A model generated the notes under the pieces. It was not told the origin of the DNA and did no database searches. It worked only from the letters and a program-made list of their open reading frames with translations. From contig NZ_JAPNTZ010000008.1 of NCBI RefSeq assembly GCF_026626335.1, positions 124,001-188,000 on the forward strand: 64,000 bases of DNA. The letters run 5' to 3'. The DNA comes from Paractinoplanes pyxinae. GTDB lineage: Bacteria; Actinomycetota; Actinomycetes; Mycobacteriales; Micromonosporaceae. Shown here piece after piece: positions 17,520-25,259 of this stretch. The position numbers and the translations under genes were made by a program. Position 1 is the first letter of the stretch; every line of letters begins with the position of its first letter.

Positions 17520-17553
17520 GCTACCAACGCCGGCGCCGAGTAGGCTGCGGCCC

Positions 17554-18882
17554 ATGGGCGACAGGTACGCGAGTTTCGCGAACTCCGGTCCCGGCCGGAC
17601 CATGATCAAGCGGCTCGGCCTGCCCGATCCGCCCCGGCTGCGGCGGTACACGCCCGGCGACCCGCTCACCGAGGGCCCCGTGCTGATCGGCGCGGCCCCC
17701 GGCGGCCGGCTCGCCGACCAGGTGCGGAAAGTGCTGGCCGGCGCGGGTGTTGAGGCGCTGGACGAGCCCTTGGCCGAGGGCAAGCACGGCGCCCTGATCT
17801 TCGACGCCAGCGGCATCACCGACGTGGCCGAGCTGGGCGAGCTGTACGGCTTCTTCCACCCGTACGCCCGGTCGGTGCGCCGCTCGGGCCGAGTCATCGT
17901 TCTCGGCACTCCCCCGGCGTCGATCGAGGATCCGCACGAGGCCACGGCGCAGCGCGCGCTGGAGGGCCTGACGCGCAGCATCGGCAAGGAGTTCGGGCGG
18001 GGCATCACGTCGCAACTGGTCCATGTGGACCGCGGCGGCGAGGGCGCGATCGAGTCGACGCTCCGCTTCCTGCTGAGCGGACGTTCCGCGTACGTGTCGG
18101 GCCAGGTCGTGACGGTCGGACCTGGCACCCCACCCGCACCGGCCGACTGGCAGCTACCCCTCGCGGGAAAGACGGCCCTGGTCACGGGGGCGGCGCGCGG
18201 GATCGGCGCGGCCATCGCCCGGGTGCTGGCCCGCGACGGCGCCGACGTGATCGCCCTGGACGTGCCGGCGGCGGGGGAAGCCCTGGCCGGGGTGGCCAAC
18301 GACGTACGCGGCCGGGCCCTGCAACTAGACCTGACCGCAGAAGGCGCCGGCGACCGGCTGGCGTCGCACCTCAGCCGCCCGATCGACATCGTGGTGCACA
18401 ACGCCGGCATCACCCGCGACAAGACGATCGCCAAGATGGACGAGGCCGCCTGGAACGCCGTGCTGGCGGTCAACCTGGTCGCGCCGAGCCGCATCAACGA
18501 GGCGCTGATCAGCCGGGATCTGATCGCCCCCGGCGGCCGGATCGTCGGCGTGGCCTCGATAGCCGGAATAGCCGGCAACCGCGGCCAGACCAACTACGCA
18601 ACAAGCAAGGCCGGCGTGATCGGCTTGGTGCAGTCCAGCGCGCCCGAGCTGCTAGCCAAGAACATCACCATCAACGCGGTGGCCCCCGGCTTCATCGAAA
18701 CCGCGATGACGGCCAAGATGCCGGTAACGCTGCGCGAGGCCGGCCGCCGCATGAACAGCATGGCCCAGGGCGGCCTGCCGGTCGACGTGGCCGAGACCAT
18801 CGCGTGGTTCGCCTCCCCCGGCTCAGCCACCATCACCGGCAACGTGGTCCGGGTCTGCGGCCAAAGCCTGCTGGGCGCCTGA
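17554..18882 (+). CDS. fabG: Two-domain 3-oxoacyl reductase (FabG4 type)
   Basis: 442 residues. The N-terminal ~200 residues are a flavodoxin-like non-catalytic domain; the C-terminal SDR domain has the cofactor loop TGAARGIGAAIA, NAG (VHNAGI), a Ser in VASIAGIAG and YATSK with catalytic Tyr/Lys. This is the high-molecular-weight FabG architecture, which in mycobacteria reduces 3-ketoacyl-CoA/ACP with NADH. ATG at 17554. It is followed by a repeat-filled 500-base gap before the MaoC gene. Confidence 0.92.
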   Translation: MGDRYASFANSGPGRTMIKRLGLPDPPRLRRYTPGDPLTEGPVLIGAAPGGRLADQVRKVLAGAGVEALDEPLAEGKHGALIFDASGITDVAELGELYGFFHPYARSVRRSGRVIVLGTPPASIEDPHEATAQRALEGLTRSIGKEFGRGITSQLVHVDRGGEGAIESTLRFLLSGRSAYVSGQVVTVGPGTPPAPADWQLPLAGKTALVTGAARGIGAAIARVLARDGADVIALDVPAAGEALAGVANDVRGRALQLDLTAEGAGDRLASHLSRPIDIVVHNAGITRDKTIAKMDEAAWNAVLAVNLVAPSRINEALISRDLIAPGGRIVGVASIAGIAGNRGQTNYATSKAGVIGLVQSSAPELLAKNITINAVAPGFIETAMTAKMPVTLREAGRRMNSMAQGGLPVDVAETIAWFASPGSATITGNVVRVCGQSLLGA

Positions 18883-18912
18883 GCCCGCAGGCTGCTCGGC
18901 CTCCGCGGGCTC
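18881..18912 (+). terminator. Possible terminator after the FabG gene
   Basis: GAGCCCGC (18881-18888) pairs perfectly with GCGGGCTC (18905-18912) across a 16-base loop, starting within the TGA stop. There is no U-tract, so it could also act as an mRNA-stabilising hairpin. Confidence 0.35.
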
Positions 18913-18939
18913 CTCGGCGTCCGCACGCCCCATTCACCC

Positions 18940-19259
18940 CTGGGGGCTCCGCCACCTCCGCGGCCTCCGCGGGCTCTTCGGCTTTCGTGGGCTCCTCGGC
19001 TTTCGTGGGCTCCTCGGACCCTGCGTGCTCCGCGGCCTCCACGGCCTCCACGGCCTTCACGGGCCTCCGCGACCTTCACGGGCCTCCGCGACCTCCACGG
19101 GCCTCCGCGACCTCCACGGGCCTCCGCGACCTCCACGGGCCTCCACGGGCCTCCACGGGCCTCCGCGACCTCCGCGACCTCCGCGACCTCCGCGACCTCC
19201 GCGACCTCCGCGACCTCCGCGACCTCCGCGACCTCCGCGACCTCCGCGACCTCCGCGAC
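18940..19259. repeat. Short-unit tandem repeats ending in eleven 9-bp copies
   Basis: 19161-19259 is an uninterrupted run of eleven copies of CTCCGCGAC. Upstream, 18-bp compounds of the same word with CTCCACGGG and earlier CTC-rich words extend back to about 18940. Every frame gives simple repeats (Glu-Val-Ala, Arg-Ser-Arg or Gly-Gly-Arg types), so I see no protein gene. Three GAGCGTGA words follow at 19291, 19331 and 19372, just before the MaoC gene. Confidence 0.85.
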
Positions 19260-19383
19260 CGGAGTGTGAAGCCCCGCGCAAGTCCGTTGTGAGCGTGAGA
19301 TCCTGCGGACCTGAGGCACGAGCACCCGGCGAGCGTGACGAGTTCGCGGGTCTGCGGCCGAGCCGGCTGGGGAGCGTGAGGAA

Positions 19384-20526
19384 ATGCAGGTCGAACCGGG
19401 CGATTTGCGAGGGAACACCATGCGAGCCGCGCTGGGGCTGCTACCGCGCCGCCGCCCCGAGACGTTGCCCGAGCTGGAATTGGAACAGGCCGGCGTGCTC
19501 GTCGACCGGGACCACCTGGCCGCATACGACCGGGTCTGCGGTTTCCGCCTGAGCGACAATCTCCCGGCCACCTACCCGCACGTGCTGGCATTCCCCATGG
19601 CCATGCGAATCCTCACCGCGCCGAACTTCCCCTTCCCCGCAATCGGCCTGGTCCACATCGCCAACACCGCGACGGTGCACCGCCCACTCACCGCCGAAAC
19701 GCCATACGACCTGTCCGTCCGAGCCACCAACCTGCGCCCCCACGACCGCGGCCGCCAGGTAAACATCCAAGCCACCGCCACAGTAAACGGCGAGCCGGTG
19801 TGGACAAGTGTCTCGACATACCTCTCCCGCTCCAGCAACAAATCCCCATCCACAGCCCCCGGCAGGCCCCCGTCCACAGCCTCGGCCAGCACGCCTCCGT
19901 CCACAGGCCCGGCCAGCGCATCACCGTCCACAGGCCCGGCCAGCGCATCGCCCTCCACAGCCGCCGCCGGCGCTGCGCCGTCCACCGCTACCGGTAACGC
20001 GAGGTCGTCCACAGGACCGGTCGACGCAACGCCGTCCACAGGTGCCGGCAGCGCGTCGTCGTCCTCAGGTCCTGATGGCGCGCGGCCGTCCACAGACCCG
20101 AGTCGCGCGCCGCTGTCCACAGGCCCCGCCGGCGCATCGCCGTCATCCACAGGCTTCGACGGCGAGTCGCTGTCCACAGATGGGTTATCCGGTTCTGAGG
20201 GCGGCGCGGAGCCGAGTGCGGTGTGGCGTGTGCCGGCGCGGGTCGGTGGGGACTATGCGGCGGTGAGCGGCGACCGCAATCCCATCCACACGTCTCGGAT
20301 CGGGGCGCGGCTGTTCGGGTTTCCGCGGCCGATCGCGCACGGCATGTGGAGCGTCGCCCGCTGCCTCGCCGCGCTCGAGGGCCGGCTGCCCGACGCGTAC
20401 ACAGTGGAAGTTCGTTTTCAGCGGCCGATCCTGCTGCCCGCGACCGTCTCTTTAGCTTACGACGACGGCCGATTCGCGCTGTTCGGGCGGAAGCCGCATC
20501 TTGCGGGGCAAGTTACGCCTGCGTAA
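19384..20526 (+). CDS. MaoC-like acyl dehydratase with a repeat-expanded linker
   Basis: 380 residues, a double-hotdog enzyme of HtdX type that hydrates/dehydrates 3-hydroxyacyl thioesters. The C-terminal hotdog has the catalytic block SGDRNPIH and then AHGMW. Between the two hotdogs (residues ~152-272) lies a Ser/Thr/Pro/Ala-rich insert of about thirteen 9-residue units of type PSTGPASAS, coded by 27-bp repeats. ATG at 19384; a second in-frame ATG at 19420 is possible. It is probably transcribed with the dehydrogenase and ligase that follow. Confidence 0.88.
   Translation: MQVEPGDLRGNTMRAALGLLPRRRPETLPELELEQAGVLVDRDHLAAYDRVCGFRLSDNLPATYPHVLAFPMAMRILTAPNFPFPAIGLVHIANTATVHRPLTAETPYDLSVRATNLRPHDRGRQVNIQATATVNGEPVWTSVSTYLSRSSNKSPSTAPGRPPSTASASTPPSTGPASASPSTGPASASPSTAAAGAAPSTATGNARSSTGPVDATPSTGAGSASSSSGPDGARPSTDPSRAPLSTGPAGASPSSTGFDGESLSTDGLSGSEGGAEPSAVWRVPARVGGDYAAVSGDRNPIHTSRIGARLFGFPRPIAHGMWSVARCLAALEGRLPDAYTVEVRFQRPILLPATVSLAYDDGRFALFGRKPHLAGQVTPA
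19846..20190 (+). repeat. 27-bp coding repeats with TCCACAG cores
   Basis: TCCACAG starts at 19849, 19873, 19900, 19927, 19954, 20008, 20035, 20089, 20116, 20146 and 20173, with variant copies at 19981 and 20062. Spacing is 27 bp except three steps (24, 30 and the first unit). The unit stays in frame as nine codons. Two copies read CTGTCCACA, one base from the actinobacterial DnaA-box consensus TTGTCCACA. Confidence 0.88.
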
Positions 20527-20528
20527 CG

Positions 20529-20542
20529 TTACCGGCCAGTAA
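20529..20542. promoter_or_regulatory. Fatty-acid cluster operator, copy 2
   Basis: TTACCGGCCAGTAA, with perfect TTAC/GTAA arms, 72 bases before the acyl-CoA dehydrogenase. It matches the site at 17506-17519, so the dehydrogenase-ligase pair probably has its own promoter under the same regulator. Confidence 0.55.
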
Positions 20543-20614
20543 ATCCCGGCCCTCGTTGGTTCGCGGCGGATCGCCGGCAGCGGGGGCGGCACTGGTTTCC
20601 ACGAAGGGCGTCGC

Positions 20615-21826
20615 ATGGAGTTCTGGCTCGATCTCAACGAGGAACAGACCGACCTGCGGGAGTGGGTGCACGGGTTCGCCGAGAGCGTGATCCGCCCGGC
20701 CGCGGCCGAGTGGGACGAGCGTGAGGAAACCCCGTGGCCGATTCTGCAGGAGGCGGCGAAGATCGGCCTGTACGGGTTCGAGTTCCTGGTGAACACCTGG
20801 TCCGACATGAGCGGGCTGTCGCTGCCGGTCGTCAACGAGGAACTGTTCTGGGGTGACGGCGGCATCGGGATGGCGTTGTCCGGCACGTCGTTGGCGGTGG
20901 CCGCCATCTACGGCTCCGGCACACCCGACCAACTGGTCGAGTGGGTGCCGCAGTGCTTCGGCGACGAGGCCGACCCCAAAGTGGGCGCGTTCTGCTCGAC
21001 CGAGCCCGAGGCCGGCTCCGATGTGGCCGCCATGCGCACTCGTGCGGTTTACGACGAGGCGTCCGACGAGTGGGTGCTGAACGGGCAGAAGGCGTACGCG
21101 ACCAACGGCGGCATCGCAAACGTGCATGTTGTGACAGCTTCGATCGATCCGTCGCTCGGTTCGCGCGGTCAGGCCGCCTTCATCGTGCCGCCCGGAACAC
21201 CCGGCCTGGCCGCCACGAAGAAACTGCGCAAGCTCGGATTGCGCGCCTCGCACACGGCGGACGTCTTCCTCGACGACGTACGCGTGCCGGGAAGTTGCCT
21301 GCTCGGCGGCAAGGAGGCGTTGGATGCACGTCTCGCGCGCGCCCGCGAAGGCAAACGCGCATCCGGGCAAGCATCAATGCGCACTTTCGAACTGTCCCGA
21401 CCGGCGGTTGGTGCACAAGCGCTCGGTATCGCGCGGGCAGCGTACGAGTATTCGCTCGACTACGCTCAGAATCGCGTGCAGTTCGGCCGGCCCATTGTGG
21501 AGAACCAGGCGATCGCGTTCGCGCTGGCCGACATGCGCACCGAGATCGACGCCGCCCGGCTGCTGGTGTGGCGGGCCGCCTGGATGGGCCGCAACGACCG
21601 CCCGTTCACGGCCGGCGAGGGTTCGACGTCCAAGCTCAAGGCGGGAGAGGTGGCGGTGGCGGTGACGGAGAAGGCGGTGCAGATCCTCGGCGGGGCGGGC
21701 TACCTGCGGGACCACCCGGTCGAGCGCATGTTCCGGGACGCCAAGATCTACACGATCTTCGAGGGCACGTCCGAGATCCAGCGCCTGGTCATCTCGCGGG
21801 CGATAACCGGACGGCAGATCCGCTGA
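20615..21826 (+). CDS. fadE: Acyl-CoA dehydrogenase
   Basis: A 403-residue FAD enzyme that introduces the 2,3-double bond into acyl-CoA. FAD/substrate signatures are GAFCSTEPEAGSD and LNGQKAYATNGG. The C-terminal helical domain has QFGRPIVENQAIAF, QILGGAGYLRDHPVERMFRD and the catalytic Glu of IFEGTSEIQ. Length is normal for the short-chain/medium-chain type, clearly shorter than mycobacterial FadE5. ATG at 20615; the stop overlaps the ligase start (TGATG). Confidence 0.94.
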   Translation: MEFWLDLNEEQTDLREWVHGFAESVIRPAAAEWDEREETPWPILQEAAKIGLYGFEFLVNTWSDMSGLSLPVVNEELFWGDGGIGMALSGTSLAVAAIYGSGTPDQLVEWVPQCFGDEADPKVGAFCSTEPEAGSDVAAMRTRAVYDEASDEWVLNGQKAYATNGGIANVHVVTASIDPSLGSRGQAAFIVPPGTPGLAATKKLRKLGLRASHTADVFLDDVRVPGSCLLGGKEALDARLARAREGKRASGQASMRTFELSRPAVGAQALGIARAAYEYSLDYAQNRVQFGRPIVENQAIAFALADMRTEIDAARLLVWRAAWMGRNDRPFTAGEGSTSKLKAGEVAVAVTEKAVQILGGAGYLRDHPVERMFRDAKIYTIFEGTSEIQRLVISRAITGRQIR

Positions 21827-23766
21827 TGCCCGGCGCGGCGTTCGTCCTGCGCACGATGGCCCGGCGCGGCCTGCTCAGCCCCGGCTCGCCGCCGCGCGTG
21901 CTGCGCCAGTTCGCCGCCCTGCACGCGTGGGGCTTCGGCCTGGCCGGCGAGCTGCGCCAGGCCACCGCCCGCGACCCCGGACGCACCGCGATAATCGATG
22001 AAGAGCGTTCCCTGACGTACGCCGAACTCCTCGACCAGTCCTCCCGCCTGGCCGCCGCGCTGCCCGTCGAGCCCGGCGCCCGCGTCGGACTCCTCTGCCG
22101 GAACTCGGCCCGCATGGTCGTGGCCCTGATCGGCGCGGCCACCCGCGGCGCCAACCCGGTCCTCATCAACACCGGCCTGTCCGGCCCCCAGCTGGCCGAC
22201 GTGGTCCGCGACCAGCAGCTGGCCGCCCTCATCCACGACGCCGAGTTCACACCCCCACCCGGCGTGCCCGCCTACTGCACCACCCCCGCGCCGAACAGCC
22301 GCCCGCCAGTGAACGTCAGCCGGCCTGCACCCAGCGAAACGACATCAGACGGAACACCCACGACCACCGGCGCTTCATTCACCGCCGGAACAACGGCAGC
22401 CGGCGAGACGACAACATCAGGAAAATCCACCACCGACGCGTCATCGACCTGCGAGGCAGCCGCGGACGGCGAAACCACCACACCAGGCGCACCGAGCGAA
22501 CCTTCCACCGTGGCGCCGGCGAACGGCGAAGCAGCCGCGGACGGCGAGACCACCACACCAGGCGCACCGAGCGAACCTTCCACCGTGGCGCCGGCGAACG
22601 GCGAAGCAGCCGCGGACGGCGAAACCACCACACCAGGCGGACCGAGCGGACCTTCCACCGTGGCGTCGGCGAGCGGCAAGCCGGCGATGCCGGTGGAGCT
22701 GTTCACGAATGGCGGTGAGCCGACGGCAACGACCGGATTGTCATCGCCGCCGGCCAAGCCTGGGCGCACGATCGTGCTCACTTCAGGAACGACCGGCACC
22801 CCGAAGGGCGCTCAGCGACCCACACCCAGCGGTTTCAGCCCGCTCTGCTCGATCATCGACCGCATTCCGTTGCGCGCAGGTGCACGAATGCACATCGCCG
22901 GGCCGCTCTTTCACACCTGGGCGTACGCCGGGCTGCAGATCGCACTCGCCCTGCGCGCGACGGTCGTACTGCGCCGCCGCTTCGAACCTGCGGACGCCCT
23001 CGAAACGATCGCCGAGCACAACTGCTCGGCCCTGATCGCCGTACCCGTCATGATTCAGCAGATCATGGAGCAGCCCTATCGCCCGGTGCCGCTGACGGTC
23101 GTCGCGGTGAGCGGTTCGGCGCTCCCCGGCGGACTGGCCGACCGTTTCATGGACCGCTACGGCGACATTCTCTACAACCTGTACGGCTCGACCGAGGCCT
23201 CGTGGGCGTCGATCGCCACACCGGCCGACATGCGAGCCGCTCCCGGCACGGCCGGCCGCCCACCCCACGGCACGGTGGTAGTCGCGCTCGACGACGACGG
23301 CCGCCCAGTGCCGACCGGCACCACAGGACGGTTGTTCGTCGGCAACGAGATGCTGTTCGAGGGCTACACGAACGGCGCCGCGCAGGAACGACGCGACGGC
23401 TTGCTGTCGATCGGCGACCTCGGCCACCTCGACGAGGCCGGCCGCGTATTCGTCGACGGCCGCCAGGACGACATGATCGTCTCCGGCGGCGAGAACGTCT
23501 TCCCCTCCGAGGTCGAGAACCTGCTGGCCGACCTGCCCGACGTTCGCGAGGTGGCCGTCATCGGCGTCCCCGACGACAAGTACGGCCAACGCCTGGCCGC
23601 CTACGTCGTCCTCCGCGACGACGCCAAGCTGACCGCCGACGAGGTCCGCGACCACGTACGCCATCACCGAGCCCGCTTCAGCGTCCCCCGCGACGTCGTC
23701 TTCCTCCCCGAGCTACCGCGCAACACGACCGGCAAAGTGCTCAAACGCTCACTCCCCACGCCGTAA
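21826..23766 (+). CDS. fadD: Acyl-CoA synthetase with a repeat-rich insertion
   Basis: 646 residues, about 100 more than usual. It activates a carboxylic acid to acyl-AMP then acyl-CoA. The P-loop TSGTTGTPKGA, YGSTEASWASI, GDLGHLDEAGRVFVDGR and the final GKVLKR lysine motif are all intact. A Thr/Ala/Pro/Glu-rich insert (residues ~150-315) lies just before the P-loop strand; it contains three near-perfect 25-residue repeats. ATG at 21826 overlaps the dehydrogenase stop, showing coupled translation. Confidence 0.92.
   Translation: MPGAAFVLRTMARRGLLSPGSPPRVLRQFAALHAWGFGLAGELRQATARDPGRTAIIDEERSLTYAELLDQSSRLAAALPVEPGARVGLLCRNSARMVVALIGAATRGANPVLINTGLSGPQLADVVRDQQLAALIHDAEFTPPPGVPAYCTTPAPNSRPPVNVSRPAPSETTSDGTPTTTGASFTAGTTAAGETTTSGKSTTDASSTCEAAADGETTTPGAPSEPSTVAPANGEAAADGETTTPGAPSEPSTVAPANGEAAADGETTTPGGPSGPSTVASASGKPAMPVELFTNGGEPTATTGLSSPPAKPGRTIVLTSGTTGTPKGAQRPTPSGFSPLCSIIDRIPLRAGARMHIAGPLFHTWAYAGLQIALALRATVVLRRRFEPADALETIAEHNCSALIAVPVMIQQIMEQPYRPVPLTVVAVSGSALPGGLADRFMDRYGDILYNLYGSTEASWASIATPADMRAAPGTAGRPPHGTVVVALDDDGRPVPTGTTGRLFVGNEMLFEGYTNGAAQERRDGLLSIGDLGHLDEAGRVFVDGRQDDMIVSGGENVFPSEVENLLADLPDVREVAVIGVPDDKYGQRLAAYVVLRDDAKLTADEVRDHVRHHRARFSVPRDVVFLPELPRNTTGKVLKRSLPTP
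22456..22680 (+). repeat. Three 75-bp coding repeats
   Basis: Units start at 22456, 22531 and 22606, exactly 75 bp apart and nearly identical in the first two. Each encodes AAADGETTTPG-PSEPSTV then an Ala/Pro/Asn tail. They lie within the insertion of the acyl-CoA synthetase. The near identity at DNA level suggests recent duplication. Confidence 0.92.
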
Positions 23767-23912
23767 CGCTCACTACGCGCCAGAAGCGCGCAGTCCCGCG
23801 AACGCCAACGCTCAAATCGACGGCAAACGCTCACCCTGCGGACGTCAACGCTCACTCCGGCGAGCGCAACGCGCATAAGGCGACAACAAACGCTCAGTTC
23901 GATCGCTCAAAC
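23765..23912. repeat. AACGCTCA repeats on a 21-bp grid
   Basis: AACGCTCA starts at 23765, 23807, 23826, 23847 and 23889, with steps of 42, 19, 21 and 42; degenerate copies fall near 23904-23914. The array fills the gap between the acyl-CoA synthetase stop and the CDGSH gene. No hairpin is formed, so it is not a simple terminator. Confidence 0.6.
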
Positions 23913-23940
23913 GGTCACTCCCCAGGCCGTAAACGGACAA

Positions 23941-24159
23941 CTACGTGCGGGGCACCGGCGTCTCGCGGCCGGCTTCGGCGTGGAACTTGATGGCCTTGTG
24001 GGTGCCGTCGCAGAACGGCTTGGCGGCGGACTTGCCGCAGCGGCACAGGGCGATCGTGCCGCGGCCCGGGTCGATCGTCTCGCCGTCCGGGGTCAGCAGT
24101 TCGAAGTCGCCGCGGACGATCAGGGGGCCGTCCGGGTAAGGCACGATCGAGGAGGTCAT
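23941..24159 (-). CDS. CDGSH iron-sulfur domain protein
   Basis: A 72-residue mitoNEET-type protein binding a labile 2Fe-2S cluster. The ligand motif C-R-C-G-K-S-x3-K-P-F-C-D-G-T-H is complete (three Cys and one His). ATG at 24159 with GGAGG just upstream. It is divergent from a haem-oxygenase-like iron enzyme with 74 bases between; this pairing is common in actinobacteria, and the CDGSH protein may supply electrons or iron-sulfur. Confidence 0.92.
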   Translation of the reverse strand: MTSSIVPYPDGPLIVRGDFELLTPDGETIDPGRGTIALCRCGKSAAKPFCDGTHKAIKFHAEAGRETPVPRT

Positions 24160-24233
24160 GGCGGCCCGAATGCCCCGTGAGCTGCGCTTGAAACAGCCCG
24201 TTTACGTGCCCAAGATTCGGGAAGCTTGCGGTC

Positions 24234-25226
24234 ATGCAACTTCCTGCCGCCCGCGGGCGGGTCTCCGCCGCCCTGATCGACGTGCTCGGCGGCCGCGCCG
24301 CGAAACTGCCCGCCTTCGCCCGCTTCGACAGCGACGAAGACCTGCACCTGACCCTTTTCGTCTGTTACGAGCTGGCCTACCGCGGCTGGGACGGCGTCGA
24401 CGACTGCTGGGAGTGGGACCCCGGCATGCTGCGGTTGCGCACCGCGGCCGAGAACCGGTTCCTGGGCACCCTGCGCGAGCTGGTGGGCGAGCCGGAGGCC
24501 GTGGACCCGGCCGAGGTGCCGGAGCGGCTGGCGCAAATCGTGGAAGAGGACGACGGGCCCGGGCTCTCCGGCTATCTGCGCGGCCGTGCCACGTACGAGC
24601 AATTTCGCGAATTTGTCATGCACCGCTCGGTCTATCACCTGCGTGAGGCGGACCCGCACTCGTGGGCGTTGCCACGGATCGGCGGCCGGGCCAAGGCGGC
24701 GCTCGTCGAGATTCAGACCGACGAGTACGGCGGCGGCATCGAGCGACGCATGCACCAGGAGCTCTTCAAACGGACGATGAGCTGGTTCGATCTTGATCTC
24801 ACCTACGGCGCCTACGTCGATTCGGTGGGCGCGCCGACGCTCGCGGTGAACAACCTGATGTCGCTGTTCGGGCTGCACCGCAAGCGCCGCGGCATGATTC
24901 TCGGGCATTTGGCGGCGTACGAGATGACGTCCTCGCTGCCGAATCGGTCGTACGCCAACGGGCTGCGCCGGCTGGGCGGGGACGCCGACGCCACGGCCTT
25001 CTACGACGAGCACGTCGAGGCGGACGCCGTGCACGAGCAGATCGCCGCGCACGACTTGTGCGGTTCGTTCGCGGCGGCCGAACCCGCGCTGGCCGGTGAC
25101 GTTCTGTTCGGGGCGCGCGCTGCCCTGGCCGTCGACTCGCTGTGGGCCGGTTCGATCCTGGACACCTGGCAGAGCGGCCGTCCGACGATTCGGACGAACG
25201 TGATTGAACCGGTGCTGGCCGGGTAG
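24234..25226 (+). CDS. Iron-containing redox enzyme, haem-oxygenase-like fold
   Basis: A 330-residue all-helical protein of the haem-oxygenase-like di-iron (HDO) group. Likely metal ligands lie in LVEIQTDEYGGG, MHQELF and EADAVHEQIAAHD. The family includes N-oxygenases and lyases; the substrate here cannot be told. A promoter resembling SigB/SigF type (GTTT at 24200, GGGAA at 24219) sits just upstream, but this is tentative. Neighbours are a divergent CDGSH protein and a downstream metallo-hydrolase 33 bases away. Confidence 0.85.
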   Translation: MQLPAARGRVSAALIDVLGGRAAKLPAFARFDSDEDLHLTLFVCYELAYRGWDGVDDCWEWDPGMLRLRTAAENRFLGTLRELVGEPEAVDPAEVPERLAQIVEEDDGPGLSGYLRGRATYEQFREFVMHRSVYHLREADPHSWALPRIGGRAKAALVEIQTDEYGGGIERRMHQELFKRTMSWFDLDLTYGAYVDSVGAPTLAVNNLMSLFGLHRKRRGMILGHLAAYEMTSSLPNRSYANGLRRLGGDADATAFYDEHVEADAVHEQIAAHDLCGSFAAAEPALAGDVLFGARAALAVDSLWAGSILDTWQSGRPTIRTNVIEPVLAG

Positions 25227-25259
25227 TCGTTCGCCTCCTCGCACAGGCCGGAGACTTCG

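Noticed and set aside
18594..19571. Minus-strand frame with Glu-Val-Ala repeats
   Set aside because: The repeats are the 9-bp DNA run read in one frame; the ends overlap fabG and the MaoC gene.
19846..20190. TCCACAG array as a chromosomal origin
   Set aside because: It lies within a coding frame, lacks AT-rich unwinding DNA and has no dnaA or dnaN beside it; kept only as a possible DnaA-binding region.
22456..22680. Assembly artefact in the acyl-CoA synthetase
   Set aside because: The copies are not identical, keep the frame and are followed by intact catalytic motifs, so a real duplication is more likely.
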